Part shown: in pieces, positions 21,701 through 33,644 of the stretch | Numbering within the stretch: the first letter of the stretch is position 1 | Layout: every line of letters starts with the position of its first letter | Source of the DNA: Multifurca ochricompacta | Lineage: Eukaryota; Basidiomycota; Agaricomycetes; Russulales; Russulaceae | Length of the DNA stretch: 56,865 bases | NCBI GenBank assembly: GCA_022496185.1 | Contig: WTXG01000230.1 | Coordinates: 1 to 56,865, forward strand | Direction: 5' to 3' | Position numbers and translations under genes: made by a program | Notes under the pieces: model-generated | Told to the model about the DNA's origin: nothing | What the model saw: the letters and a program-made list of their open reading frames with translations, nothing else | The model's database searches: none

Positions 21701-22039
21701 ATAAAAATGCACCAGAATGATGGCAAAAGGTTATAGAAAGGATGACTAAAAGGATTCAAGGAGTTACCAAGGCAAAAAGGGGTGAAAAAAAGGAGTAATT
21801 GGGCAGATAGTGGATTTAAAATGTGGGTCAAAAAACCGTCCCAATGATTGATTGATTTGATTTGATCATAAAATGCTTATATCATGGCCAATTTCTTTGA
21901 TCCAAATTGGGAATGGTAGCCAGGAAGCAGGGCTTTCAGACATACAGCCACACCATAACCAGATTCCTAAATGCTGAGGTGCTATAGAGTGAATACTAGA
22001 AATGGTGCAAACATCGGGACAGTTTTTTGACCCACTGTA

Positions 22040-22468
22040 GTAGCTAGAGGGTTTTGTCTCTGGGCAGAAGTATTCGCTGCCATATTGTGGGGGTTCGCCC
22101 CACCAGAGGAAACCCAATAGTCTACTACAGTCATGGCCCCAACCATCTAGGGCTTAATCATGGACTCCACCACCAGCATTAGAGGAAGGGCTGTATACCC
22201 TTTGTCTCTAATGGAACTTGCGGTTGGCTCCTCCATGACATGACTCCCCTTCTATTTACACAGTATCCACCTGATGTGGCTCTGGGATCTGTTGTAGAAT
22301 GGGGTTAGACAGCTTCACTATACTACTTAGAAGTCACACATCAGAGGCAGGACTTTTTTAAGTTCTGAAGCATAGCGCCACAGACTGGATGGGCCCTCTT
22401 AAATGAGACCTGGACAACTGGTTCTAACTGCTCCTTGGAACCAGGATCAAAACCTTAAAATCATCTCA
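22040..22468 (+). other. Copia-2 untranslated leader (5' part deleted)
   Basis: Noncoding leader colinear with Copia-1's leader (38160-38005 then 12827-12551, minus). The LTR remainder, primer site and about the first 480 nt of leader expected from Copia-1 are missing and replaced by Tc1 palindrome 1. It shows no primer-site-like sequence. Confidence 0.75.
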
Positions 22469-22983
22469 ATGGCTAACATCGTCTTCCCTTCCACCTTCAA
22501 ATTCGACAAGCTCGATGGCTCCAACTGGCCACAGTGGTCAGTATCTTTTACCACCCTGTTGAGGATCAATGGCATGAGAAGGCACATCACACATGATGGA
22601 CCTGAGTATGCCAATCCTCCGGTACAGAAGGATGACAAGAAGGAAGCCGACTACCAGGCGAGGTTTGCCGCCTGGACAGAACCTATAATCCAGGAATGGA
22701 ATAGGGTTGAAGAAGTATTGATGGGATTACTGGTGCTGGTCGTCACCAGTGAAGTTTATTCTCAGATTGCCTCTGATAGGAAGTATCCGTCAGTCTGCTC
22801 AAAGTATGAGCAGCTGGAGTCCTTGTATGGCACTGTGGGTAGCATGGCCACCTACAATTTGTGGTGCTCAGTTTCGTCCTTCCGTTTAGAGGAAGGCAAA
22901 CAATTCAGGCCCCAATTGCAGCATGTGCTAGATGCAAGGAATACCCTGAAGGAGAATGGGATGGAGGTCTCTGACCTCCAGAT
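22469..22983 (+). pseudogene. Copia-2 gag, first part
   Basis: Copia Gag N-terminus from the ATG at 22469 (M-A-N-I-V-F-P-S-T-F-K-F-D-K-L-D-G-S-N-W), open to the Gypsy-2 insertion, about 172 codons. Alignment with Copia-1 is continuous (NRVEEVLMG, YNLWCSVSSF, LKENGMEVSDLQ). It resumes at 31323 with QMSFILLQSLPPSYS after the TSD cagat. Confidence 0.88.
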
Positions 22984-23561
22984 TGTTATGAACCCCATCC
23001 CTCCCTGTATTCTTTTTCTTACCCAACGATAACCCCTCCCTGTTGCCTACGCTTCACTACCAAGTCACGTCTCCATCGTGGGACCCGTCACATGCCCTTC
23101 GTCCATCCCCGTGACTCACTTGTTTACTCATATTTGCTTACTGTTTTCTCCGCTTATCGTTTATCTTCTTATTGTATGACTGGACATTTACTTAATCCCC
23201 TATCAGTAGAAGCCAGGCTTTACGCCCTCCGCTTCCGGATATTTGGGCCCACTTGACTCCGCGATTCTTATCTATAGACGCTCACCTCTTTACGTATATA
23301 AGTTGGTTATAGTTACACTGTAGAACTCAGACTCGACTTATTGAATACATCAGTGTTTGTCTTCTGGACTCTCCTTTGATCCTTGAGCTCAGTTGTCTCG
23401 GTGCTTCCGGCATCCTTCCGCTTAACATCGTCCTAGAGTACAGCCTCTTCGACTTTGACTCATCACCTCTAAACTCCAAGGGACCCTATTGGTCTCTTAT
23501 CTGAACCTGCATAGCACACTGTCACACAAGTCATGTGGAACGTCCCACACCAGACGTAACA
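22984..23561 (+). repeat. Gypsy-2 5' LTR
   Basis: TGTTATGAAC...GACGTAACA. TATATAA is at about 23296-23302, with predicted transcript start AGACTCGACTT at 23329-23339. The primer site AAGTCAAGTCT (23564-23574) pairs with it with one mismatch at the CpG. Confidence 0.9.
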
Positions 23562-23580
23562 TCAAGTCAAGTCTCCCATC

Positions 23581-24642
23581 GTGGCTTCCAGCCGCAGTCA
23601 GACCCTCTTTAAAGAAGAACTCATCGAGCGCAGAGACAAGAATAATCTTTCACAGCAAGTACTTGGCTCTGCCACCTGGAAAGACTTTGAGTCCGAGTTT
23701 GGATACTACATCTATCACGATGGAAGATACCAACCGGTAGAATACGACGACGAGAAAAGAGTTTGGTATCGAATCCGATACTCGGACAGCCAACACTCTT
23801 GGGTCACTACAGGACCCGCTCCCCTGAATTTGGATTAGGACTGTGGAGGGAGAATCCCCTGGCCATTGTTACGGACTCTGAACCAGAAGAGTACGTAGAA
23901 GAACATAGTGAAGAAGCACTGGTATTAGCGTCGACTACATCCCCAGTTGCACCCGCAGTTGTCACGATCAGAGCCCCTGCTTTGACAACTCCCCAGATCT
24001 CTATACAGTCCACCAACACCGTCACCCCGTTTTATCAGAACATGTCCACCATTGCAGCCCAACTCCCAGACCTGGCTCCCCCTCCTCCACCCCCACCAGC
24101 CATGTTACCACCCAACATTCCCCCACCATTGGGATGGCTATCAGGTGTACTACCACAGACGTTCACAGGAGACCGATCGCAAAGCAAGAAATTTATGCTG
24201 GAATTTACCACCTTCAAAAATTTCAACCATGATGTCCCCCAGATCATCAACCCCTTCCAGTGTGCCAACCTTTTTCTGTCATTGATTCGAGGAGAGGCGG
24301 TAGACGACTGGACAATGGAACAGCTGGAATGGCTGAATGAACAAATTGAGAGTGGTCGCCGTACCACCAGCGAAGGCCTCTGGGAAACTATCGCCCAGAG
24401 GTTCAAGGATGCCTTTACAGATGGGCAGGCCAAGCAGAAGGCTGCTCGGGAACTCAAGGCTTTGAGAATGGAAAAAGGAGAACTGGACGCCTATGTAGCA
24501 AAGTTCAGAAGCCTGGCCAACAGAGCCGGCTACGATACTGATGAAGAGGCAACTTTGGACCTCTTCTCCCAGGGGTTACCCAATCCCCTTGTAAAGAACA
24601 TTATCCAATTCCACCACCCCAACGACTGGGACACATGGGTTG
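23581..24642 (+). pseudogene. Gypsy-2 gag, first part
   Basis: Gag from the GTG in ATCGTGG at 23581 (no early ATG), through the N-terminal conserved region. A one-base loss near 23822 (APLNLD where relatives read APPEFGLG) precedes the Pro-rich linker and gag core (KKFMLEFTTFKNFNHD, LWETIAQRFKDAFTDG, LANRAGYDTDEEATLDLFSQ). It is interrupted at 24642 by a lone LTR. Apart from the frameshift this part is open. Confidence 0.85.
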
Positions 24643-25520
24643 TGTCACGGCTCTACTTTATTTTTCCTTTTATTTTTCCCTTTTTGGATCACATGACTGT
24701 GGGAAGATTACCCAGCAGTCTCAACACGTGATCATGGGAATGTAGTCGTGACATGGATCATGTGACCGAGTCACATGTAATAGTCACATGCTGCTTAGTC
24801 AGCAGAAGAGCCACTCAACAATAACAAGTCGATTCTCTATTGTGTTTACCACAATAGGCAAGGCCCCACAGTCTAGACGGTTCTAGACCTAGTGGAGCTG
24901 TTATCAAGATAAGAGGAGTCCAGCCTAGAAGGTTCTAGGTAAGTGGAGCTCTAGATAAGGGCCCAGGTTGGGCCATGGCCAATTTTAGCACAGAACCACA
25001 TGTATCAGTAGATAGACGTGTTCCAGACTTAAGGGCTAGACTACATATCAGTTATCTACTCCACAATGACGTCATTATGACATCACATTGTGGAGCATGA
25101 TCAGTCAGCAGAGTAAAGCAGCTTACGAATCACAAAGATAAGGCTCAGTCAGCAATACAGCTGACTGATACTTGCTGATTCTTGCTTACACTTACTGCTT
25201 ACCTCGTTACACTGAGAAATGTATATAAGACCCTCTGTAACAGCCTGTAGCCCCCATCTTGTCCTCTTGGGGCTGCAGGTGAGTAACTGTCTACACGAGT
25301 TCGATACATAGTGCTAATGATACACTGCCTCCCTCTTGGGGCTGCAGTTTCTTCGGGTTTCAGACGCCGTCATCGTGGTTGCAAAACCACAGTGGGTGAC
25401 ACATGTCCCCGTCATTACTTAATGCATGACGTTTGCCTCCGCGGTACGCCCAACGACAAAGGTCACTTTCACCTTTGCCCTTCTTGCTTACTAAGTGTAC
25501 ATGGAGCATCACCCATTACA
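24643..25520 (+). repeat. Lone LTR in Gypsy-2 gag (separate family)
   Basis: 878-bp TGTCACGGCTC...CACCCATTACA with TSD ggttg (24638-24642, 25521-25525). A TATA box (GTATATAAGACC) near 25219 supports plus orientation. There is no coding content. It is not clearly related to the other LTRs here beyond its terminal bases. Confidence 0.85.
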
Positions 25521-25971
25521 GGTTGATGCTGCTCGACGACAGCAGCAAGATTACCTGGATTTCCAGACACGCTTTGGGGTTGACATGAAGAAGGGAAAGA
25601 CCCACGACCAGTGGAGGGCTGCCTTCGGAGTCAAACCCACACATATAAGTCAGAGAGATCCAAACGCCATGGACACCTCTGCCAACAGAACCAGAGCGCG
25701 GGTTGCACTCACCAAAGATGAAAGGCAGACCCTGATGAAGGAAGGAAGGTGCTTTCGCTGCAAGGCCCAGGGGCACATGTTGAGGGAATGCCCGAAGAAA
25801 GGGGCAAGGGCAGCGGAAGCGACGGTCACGCCCATCCACAATAACCCACCAACTGTCGACAAAAGGACGAAAGAAGAAAAAGCGCAGGAGATATGGGCGA
25901 GTATGATGAAGGAAAGCGAAGAAGTGAGGGCCATCCTGGTAGAGAAGGCATTCGCAAAAAAGGATTTTTGA
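25521..25971 (+). pseudogene. Gypsy-2 gag, C-terminal part
   Basis: Continues VDAARRQQQDYLDFQTRFGV and encodes a CX2CX4HX4C zinc knuckle (CFRCKAQGHMLREC). It ends KKDF-stop (TGA 25969-25971). AGGATTTTT (25961-25969) at the end allows the -1 step into pol. This part is intact in frame. Confidence 0.88.
25961..25969 (+). promoter_or_regulatory. Probable -1 frameshift site (Gypsy-2)
   Basis: AGGATTTTT. The -1 frame reads GGA TTT TTG ATT GGC TCA into pol. Same position as in Gypsy-1 and Gypsy-3. Confidence 0.6.
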
Positions 25972-28900
25972 TTGGCTCAAACCCATCGGCCTGGGCACGA
26001 GCACTACATGTAACCTCTGTGTATACTAGTTGCTTCAAATCATTGAAAATACCAGTACATTTTGAGACTACACAGAAAACAGCCGACCGTGACATCCTGA
26101 TCGACTCAGGCGCCACCGACAATTTTATCAGCCCGCGAATGGCAAAAACTATGGGATTGGGAATGCTGGCACTCCCTCAGGAAAAGAATATCTGGAATAT
26201 TGATGGAACTGCCAATCGAGCAGGGAAGATTACGCACTATACCGATCTCAACGTCCAAGTAGGGGAAGTAACAAAAGTCATCCACTTCCTAGTCACCAAC
26301 CTAGGCGACGAAGATCTTATCCTAGGATACCCCTGGCTTGCGGCATTCGAACCAAAATTTAACTGGAGTGACGCGACCATGGATAAGGAATTCTACCCTG
26401 TCCTCATCATGTTGATGGGATATGACTATGCCGCCCGACATTCGGTAGCACGTAGGGTGGAAAAAGAGGATGAAGATCTGGGCTATGGCTTCACTACCAA
26501 GGCATCAGAACTCACGCAGAAGGTGATAGAAGGACAGGTGGAAAAGACCTTTGAAGAGGTAGTGCCGCAGGAGTATCACCGCCATTGGAAGGTCTTCTCA
26601 GAGGAGGAATCCCAATGCTTCCCACCTGCATGACCATGGGACCATGCTATTGAATTTGTGCCTGACGCTCCATCAGCAATCGACTGTAAAATCTACCCAC
26701 TGTCACAGGTGGAACAAATGGCGCTTACTGCATTTCTCGAGGAGCATCTTGCGAAGGGGTATATCCGCCCATCGAAGTCACCATACGCATCACCATTCTT
26801 CTTTATCAAGAAGAAAGATGGGAAGCTTCAACCTGTCCAGGATTATCGACGAATCAATACCTACACTGTGAAAAATGCCTACCCGTTACCACTCATATCG
26901 GAGCTCATTGACACCATGCAAGACAAGTCCTTATTCTCTAAAATGGACATTCGCTGGGGATACAACAATGTCTGAATCAAGGAAGGGGATCAGTGTAAAG
27001 CGGCATTCAAAACCAACCAAGGACTTTTTGAACCAAATGTCATGTTTTTCGGCCTCACCAACTCGCCAGCCACATTCCAATCCATGATGAATCACATATT
27101 CCGCGATCTCATTCTTACTGGTGAGGTGGTGGTGTACATGGATGACATCCTGGTAGCTACTACAAATGACCTTGCTCACCATTGAGAACTGGTACACCAA
27201 GTATTGGATATCTTACACAAACATGACCTATACCTCAAACCAGCTAAATGCTCATTTGAACAGCCAAGTGTGGAGTACCTGGGAGTTATCCTAGAAGGAG
27301 GGCGGGTGCGAATGGACCCGGTAAAAGTCCAAGGAGTCCGGGAATGGCCTGTACCCACATGTGTCAAAGATGTGCGGTCCTTTGTGGGGTTTTGCAACTT
27401 TTACCGACGATTTGTTCGAGGATTCTCCAGCATCGCCCAGCCATTAAACGGACTATTGAAGAAAGACGTACCATGGCAGTGGGCAGAGGAACAGCAACGC
27501 GCCTTTGAGCAGATCTGCGACATCATCAGCTCAGAGCCGGTTCTTCTACAGCCAGATTTAGAAAAACCCTTTGAACTGGAGGTCGATGCATCTCACTTTG
27601 CCAATGGCGCAGTGTTGAATCAATGAGATGCGACCGGGTTGCTTCACCCAGTCGCCTTCTATTCGGAGACATTCTCACCGGCAGAGTGAAACTACGATAT
27701 TTGGGATAGAGAATTACTGGCCATTGTGAAAGCACTACGGCACTGGTGACCATACCTAGCAGGAACCCCTCATAAAACCATTATTCACACCGACCACTCC
27801 AACCTACTCTATTGGAAGGAGCCCCACAAGATCAGTCGGCGAGTTGCTTGCGAGGTTCTAGAGCTGGAAGAATACAACTTCGTGTTGAAACATATTGCAG
27901 GTAGTCGCAATGCACGCGCAGATGCACTATCATGACGGCCAGATCTGAACAGTGGCGAGGAGGACAACAATGATATTACAGTACTCCCTGAAGAGATCTT
28001 TGCAAAAGCGGCAGTTGTTAGTCTTCACAATATGGATTTATGGGCCCAAGTATCACAGAACATGAATCAACAGTTATGCGAAGCATGGGCCGATGCACAT
28101 AACCTGAAGAAGATCGATGGCCTGTGGTGGAAGGACGGGGACCGGCACGTTGTCACCGGTGGCGACAACATTAAGAGGGGGGTGATCCATTTTCACCATG
28201 ACCTTCCCTCAGTGGGACACCCTGGCATCGCGAACACCTACGCCCTTGCCAAACGAGACTACTGGTGGCCGAACATGAAGAAGGACGTGGAAGAATATGT
28301 GAAAGGATGTGCAGATTGCCAGGCTAACAAAGTGAATACGCACCCACACCCACCGGCACCATTCCCAATTACACCAACGCTTCACAACCATTCCAGACTA
28401 TTGCCATGGACTTCATCGTCAAGCTCCCCATTTCCAGAGGGTTCGACTCAATCCTAACCATCACTGACCATGACTATTCGAAAGCAGCACTGTTCATACC
28501 CTGCAATGAGTCCATTACAGCAGAGGGAGTGGCCAAGCTTTACCTGGACCATGTCTACAGACACTACGGCCTCCCTGAAAAGATCATTTCAGACCGCGAC
28601 CCACGCTTCACATCCACATTTGCCAGGGCACTCTGCAGAACACTGAACATCACTCAAAACATATCCACAGCATATCACCCACAGACAGATGGACAGTCGG
28701 AAAGAACAAACCAATGGCTCGAGCAGTATCTTCATTCTGGTGCAATGGACGACAGGACAACTGGGCCGATTGGCTTGCAACGGCAGAATTCACACACAAC
28801 TCTTGGCCCAGTGGTACTACAAACACTCCCCATTTTCACTTATCATGGGATGGATGCCCCGAACCACATGGGTGGGAAAGCCAATGAACGTCCCTTCAGT

Positions 28901-29445
28901 CACACAGTGTATCAACCAATGGGAAGAGGTTAGGAAATCGGCCAATGAAAACCTGTTGAAGGCGCAAAGGACCCTGGCAGAGAAACCCACCAAGTTCACA
29001 CCTTATCGGACCAATGACCTGGTATGGTTGGAAGGGAAGAACTTTGCACGTCACACCCAACAGCTAAATTAGCGCCCTGACATCACAGACCCTTTAAGAT
29101 AACAAGGAAGCTGTCAGATGTGTCATATGAACTCGAACTTCCCCCTACATGGTGCATTCACCTGGTCTTCCATGCCAGACTACTCACGCCTTACAAAGAA
29201 ACGTCTCTGCATGGGGAAAACTTCCTGAGGCCCCCGCCAGACCTTATCAACGGGGAAGAAGAGTGGGAAGTAGAACGCATTCTGGATTCGAAGTGACAAG
29301 GCGAGGGCGCAAGCTGTACTACCTAATTAAGTGGAAGGGATTCCCAGCTTCTGACAACTCGTGGGAACCAGCTGGAGATGTCTCTGCCCCGGTCCTTATC
29401 GCAGAGTTCCATGCCCAACACCCAGAAGCGCCCAAAAACAGTTAA
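25970..29445 (+). pseudogene. Gypsy-2 pol, inactivated by Arg-to-TGA changes
   Basis: Protease IDSGATDNF is near 26105. RT runs about 26740-27240 with FFIKKKDGK and YMDD near 27137. RNase H is at 27570-27750, the integrase zinc region GHPGI...GCADCQ near 28210-28320, the core MDFIVKLP...SDRDPRF at 28406-28620, and the chromodomain WEVERIL...LYYLIKWKGF to 29445. TGA codons at 26631, 26973, 27183, 27624, 27687, 27747, 27933 and 29294 all stand where relatives have Arg. There are frameshifts near 28395, 28740 and 29065. Confidence 0.9.
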
Positions 29446-29520
29446 AAGAACAGTCCCAGACTCTCTCAGACTCCCCAGTATATGCTACCCCAGCGAACTA
29501 CTACCACTGAACTATCCATT

Positions 29521-30713
29521 ATGTCTTTCATCGCCGCCTCTGCCGCCATCGATGCTTTCGCTTCCCCAATGACTGTCGTCGAAAACTTCCCGTCTGCTCA
29601 TCCATCCACTCGTCCCTCCTCCCCCATTGACTATGAAGCTGCAGAAGCCCGTGTCAAGAACCAATCCCCAAACCCGAATGACGATTTCACCCACTGCGAA
29701 GAACCCCATCCCAACGACTTACTTAACAGGGAGATCGATGATGAAGCCCCAGAGTTCCCTTCATCCCCAATAACCCCAACTCGTCGATGTATTTCCCTCT
29801 GGAGATCACGATGGCCGATGGTTCCACGGCCATTGCGAAGTATATCTATTACACCAACGGAGGAATGGACGTGGCAGGGTGTATGAGGAAGGATGGGCCG
29901 GTTTACAGGGCTCCCGTTTATTTGGAAGAAAGGTACACGGGCCGACTTCACCACACACTGACCGATGAGCAGTTGGGCCATCTCGCTGTGGAGGACTGTC
30001 GCGCCTTCGTGATCGATGAGGTGATGAATGATATGAGGCTCCCACGCCTCAAGGTGGAAGTCATGAGGCTGCGGAAGAACATCACCTTGCGGAGGACGCT
30101 GAACCAGCAGTACAAGGAGCACGTGAAAATAATGGCAAGGTTGACAAATGGGATGTTCCAGTTGGAACAGGAGATTGTTGAGATCAGGAAGAGGTTGGAG
30201 GCAGGAGATGCATATCAGATGATCGCTGAAAGGTACACCGACACCTATGCACAACCTCTCCCTCCTCAAACATTGGGGGCTGCCCCGACACTGCTGCCAA
30301 ACCGGCTCGAGATGCCATGCTTGCACAAGAACCCATGTGGGGAAACCTGCTGGTGATGTGATAGCAAGTATCACATCAGCTGGAACTGCCCTCTCAACCG
30401 CAAGTGGTGTTGACACTGCCGAAGCAATCTTCATTGGAGCCGACATTGTATCTTCCGACACATAGGGGTGGCCCCGACGATCAACAACCCATCGGGCTGG
30501 TGCGGCAAGTGCCTTCATCACAACGCTGGGCATAAAGAGATCGACTGCCCCATCTATGACTTGTGCCACACATGTGGCCAACACGGCCTGTATGGGTTCC
30601 TTCGTACCCATGCATGCCCGCAGGAGCTGGAGTCGTACAGCATGGATGACCATAATGTAGCTGACGACTACCTGGAGTTGATACAAGATGATGACGGTAC
30701 AAGTCATTTCTAG
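29521..30713 (+). pseudogene. Gypsy-2 ORF3 (zinc-knuckle protein), broken
   Basis: Third copy of the post-pol gene, with an ATG at 29521 (M-S-F-I-A-A-S-A-A-I-D-A-F). It is colinear with the 399-residue copies: P-S-S-P-I-D-Y-E-A-A-E near the start, VYLEERYTGRLHHTLTDEQL, the charged helical stretch, and the Cys/His modules (NPSGWCGKCLHHNAGH at 30485 on). A one-base loss near 29760-29790 shifts the frame. TGA codons at 30354 (CW-stop-CDSK) and 30411 (KWC-stop-HC) replace Arg in the zinc modules. Confidence 0.85.
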
Positions 30714-30744
30714 CCGGGACTGCTAGAACCAGAAGAGGGGGTGA

Positions 30745-31322
30745 TGTTACGAACCCCATCCCTCCCTGTATTCTTTTTCTTACCCAACGATAACCCCTCC
30801 CTGTCGCCTATGCTTCACTACCAAGTCACGTCTCCATCGTGGGACCCATCACATGCCCTTCGTCCATCCCCGTGACTCGCTTGTTTACTCATATTTGCTT
30901 ACTGTTTTCTCCGCTTATCGTTTATCTTCTTATCGTATGACTGGACATTTACTTAATCCCCTATCAGTAGAAGCCAGGCTTTACGCCCTCCGCTTCTGGA
31001 TATTTGGGCCCACTTGACTCTGCGATTCTTATCTATAGACGCTCACCTCTTTACGTATATAAGTTGGTTATAGTTACACTGTAGAACTCAGACTCGACTT
31101 ATTGAATACATCAGTGTTTGTCTTCTGGACTCTCCTTTGATCCTTGAGCTCAGTTGTCTCAGTGCTTCCAGCATCCTTCCGCTTAACATCGTCCTAGAGT
31201 ACAGCCTCTTCGACTTTGACTCATCACCTCTAAACTCCAAGGGACCCTATTGGTCTCTTATCTGAACCTGCATAGCACGCTGTCACACAAGTCGTGTGGA
31301 ACATCCCGCACCGGATGTAACA
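30745..31322 (+). repeat. Gypsy-2 3' LTR with upstream polypurine tract
   Basis: TGTTACGAAC...GATGTAACA, preceded by AGAAGAGGGGGTGA. AGACTCGACTT is at 31090-31100. Confidence 0.9.
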
Positions 31323-32838
31323 CAGATGAGCTTCATTTTGCTCCAGTCCCTTCCCCCATCATACAGTGCCATTGCTGGCTCAATCTTGGCTTCAGGTCCT
31401 CCTGAACACCTTTCCCCTCAGGACCTCATTCAGAGGTTCCTAAATGAGGAAAGCCGACTTGCCGGCCCCACAGGAAGTGGTGTTGGGGCTGCCCTTAACA
31501 AGGCAGCCCATGTCAACAAAAATAAAAACAAAAAAGTACAATTTATCACGCCACAACCTGCAGGTGCATCATTGTCCAATGATGTCACTTGCTTCTACTG
31601 CCAGAAGCCGGGCCACAAGGCAAATGAATGTCGGCAGAGGAAACAGGATCGGCAAAATGCCGCAGCTGGTAAAAAGGGCAATCAGAAGAAGGCACAAGGC
31701 GCCAGTGTACCATCATCTTCCCACCAAGTAGCTACAATAGTTAATGGTAGTGGAAGAATACAGGAGGTGCATGAGACACCTCACATTAAACTTTATACCT
31801 TGAATGCGACTGAAGACATCTTCCAAGATGATGGATTTGCCTGGATGATGGATAGCGGTGCCACTACCCACTTCACACCCTTTGAGTCAGATTTCTATGA
31901 ATATCTACCTCATTCGGGACATACTGTTACAGTGGTGGATGGAACCATGGTTCCAATAGAAGGAGTAGGAAGCGTCCATATAAGGACCAATAAAAATTAT
32001 ATATTGGAACTTAACAACATTTTCTACATGCCATCAGCAGGAAATCGCCTCTTGTCTACAAGTCATATCACCAACAGGGGTGGTATGGTCTTATTTGATC
32101 AATATAATGTCGCAATAGAGTATAAAGGACAAAGAATAGCGGAAGGAATCAAGGCTGGGGATCTATACTGGATCCAAGGGTCAATAGTGGATAAACCTAT
32201 TGCTGCCCTAAATACTGCATCAACCAGTCTTGATACCTGGCATCTTAGAATGGGTCATATGTCTAAACAAGCCCTGAAAAGATATGCTCCTGAGGCCGTA
32301 AAAGGTCTCAGTTTAAAAAATAGCCAAGAGGAAATAAAGCCTTGTCATGGCTGCGAAATGGGAAAATCCCATCACCTTCCTTTCCCTCCCTCTCATAAGC
32401 GGGCTTCAGCACCCTTGGAGGTCATTCATAGTGATCTAGTCAGTCCACTCCAATGTACCTCAATACAAGGGCATTTATATTTCACCACTTTCATAGATGA
32501 CTTTAGCCGCAGTGCTATAGTTGTTCCAATGAAGGCAAAACACTACTTCAAATCAGTCTTTGCAAATGTTAAGGCATTTCTAGAAAATAAAACAAATAAT
32601 AAAATAAAGACCTTACACACAGACCATGGTGGCGAATACGTCAATAATGAGCTGAAGTCCTTACTTAGTGAGGCTGGTATAGAGCATAAACTCACAATGC
32701 CATATTCCCCACAACAGAATGGAAGAGCTGAAAGGTTCAATAGAACCATAATGGAAAAGGCCACTAGCATGCTTCATCATGCTGGGCTTTCTCTTGGTTT
32801 TTGGGAGTGCGCTGTCTCTACAGCATGTCACATATATA
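31323..32838 (+). pseudogene. Copia-2 gag end, protease and integrase start
   Basis: Open frame following the Gypsy-2 insertion. A zinc knuckle CFYCQKPGHKANEC, protease WMMDSGATTHF near 31845, integrase HLRMGHM...CHGCEMGKSHH, core HSDLVSPL, FIDDFSR, LHTDHGGEYVN and PQQNGRAERFNRT follow in order, to HIY where Tc1 palindrome 2 entered. The catalytic Asp, Asp and Glu of integrase are visible. No stop occurs in this part, and it resumes at 34463 with N-R-T-P-I-C-S-N-K-W. Confidence 0.9.
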
Positions 32839-33200
32839 CAGTGCCTCACAAAACTGAGTCAATGTTTTGCACTTTTGCACTGTTTGTTGAATATCACATC
32901 AGCCAAAACAAATATAAACAAAGTCTTGGTATACCATAAAAGGTACAAGATAAGGGCTATGTAATGCAACAATGATTATGTAATTCTGATCAAAACCTGT
33001 GGAGCTATGCCCATTTCAAATTGGGGACTCATTGACTCAGTTTTGTGAGGGGGTATCAGAAATATCAGAATCGGATGCTCCACCAAATGTACAGCAACCA
33101 ATCCTTAATATATGGTTACCATAGTTATATTAATATTGATGGGACCTGGAATAGAGCTATTTGACCATGGTTTACATTCCCAGAATATTATAATTTCCCA

Positions 33201-33644
33201 ATGCACCTCACCTCCTCTGCTCAGAAAGAAAACATGCTCTCTCTGGCCTCTGAAGGTCATTCCACTGACACTATTGCCTCCAGACTCAGCCTCAGCCAGT
33301 CCACAGTCTCTAGGACACTCAGAACCCTCCTTCCCAACCATCAGTCACCTCATTTTGGTCATCCTTCCAAGCTCTCTGCTACCTCTGAACATGCTATCAT
33401 GATACAAATCACCACAGGAAAGGTTGCCAATGCTGTCCAGGCCACAAAGCACATCAATTCTATCATCCCCAACCATGTCTCTTCACAAACTGTGCACTGG
33501 GTTCTTAAACAACATTCATTCAAGGCTGTAACAAAGAAGAAAAGGCCACTACTCTCTGCAGTACATTGCAAGAAGCACTTAGCCTTTGCTTTGAAGTACC
33601 AAAACTGGACTATGGAGGACTGGCATCTGACCCAAACCTGTTGA
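33201..33644 (+). pseudogene. Tc1 transposase N-terminal half, left arm
   Basis: Helix-turn-helix DNA-binding region (N-M-L-S-L-A-S-E-G-H-S-T-D-T-I-A-S-R-L-S-L, then Q-S-T-V-S-R-T-L) and second HTH (S-S-Q-T-V-H-W-V-L-K-Q-H). It ends at TMEDW before the catalytic domain. The DDE triad is missing, so it could at most bind terminal repeats. Confidence 0.85.

Larger units (their letters stand above)
13099..22037. mobile_element. Tc1/mariner palindrome 1 (two inverted 3' half-elements), hosting the LARD
   Basis: Termini CAGTGGGTCAAAAAACTGTC at 13099 and its inverted copy ending at 22037, each next to TA. The left arm is 13099-13651 plus 20998-21184, the right arm 21297-22037 (about 740 bp each), with a 112-bp spacer. 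The arms are near-identical inverted copies. The right arm on the plus strand carries the C-terminal half of a Tc1 transposase reading outward, and the left arm is its mirror. Flanks do not match a simple insertion: Copia-2 LTR lies on the left and Copia-2 leader on the right, with several hundred bases missing between. Confidence 0.85.
22984..31322 (+). mobile_element. Gypsy-2, Tf1/sushi-type chromovirus inserted in Copia-2 gag
   Basis: LTRs 22984-23561 and 30745-31322 (578 bp each), TSD cagat (22979-22983, 31323-31327). Same gene order as Gypsy-1: gag (interrupted by a lone LTR), pol, ORF3, polypurine tract. It is inactivated mainly by in-frame TGA codons at Arg positions. Confidence 0.93.

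Noticed and set aside
22403..22468. Starting Copia-2 gag at the upstream ATG 22403.
   Set aside because: Copia-1 conservation begins at the ATG at 22469 (12550 in Copia-1); the upstream codons belong to the leader.
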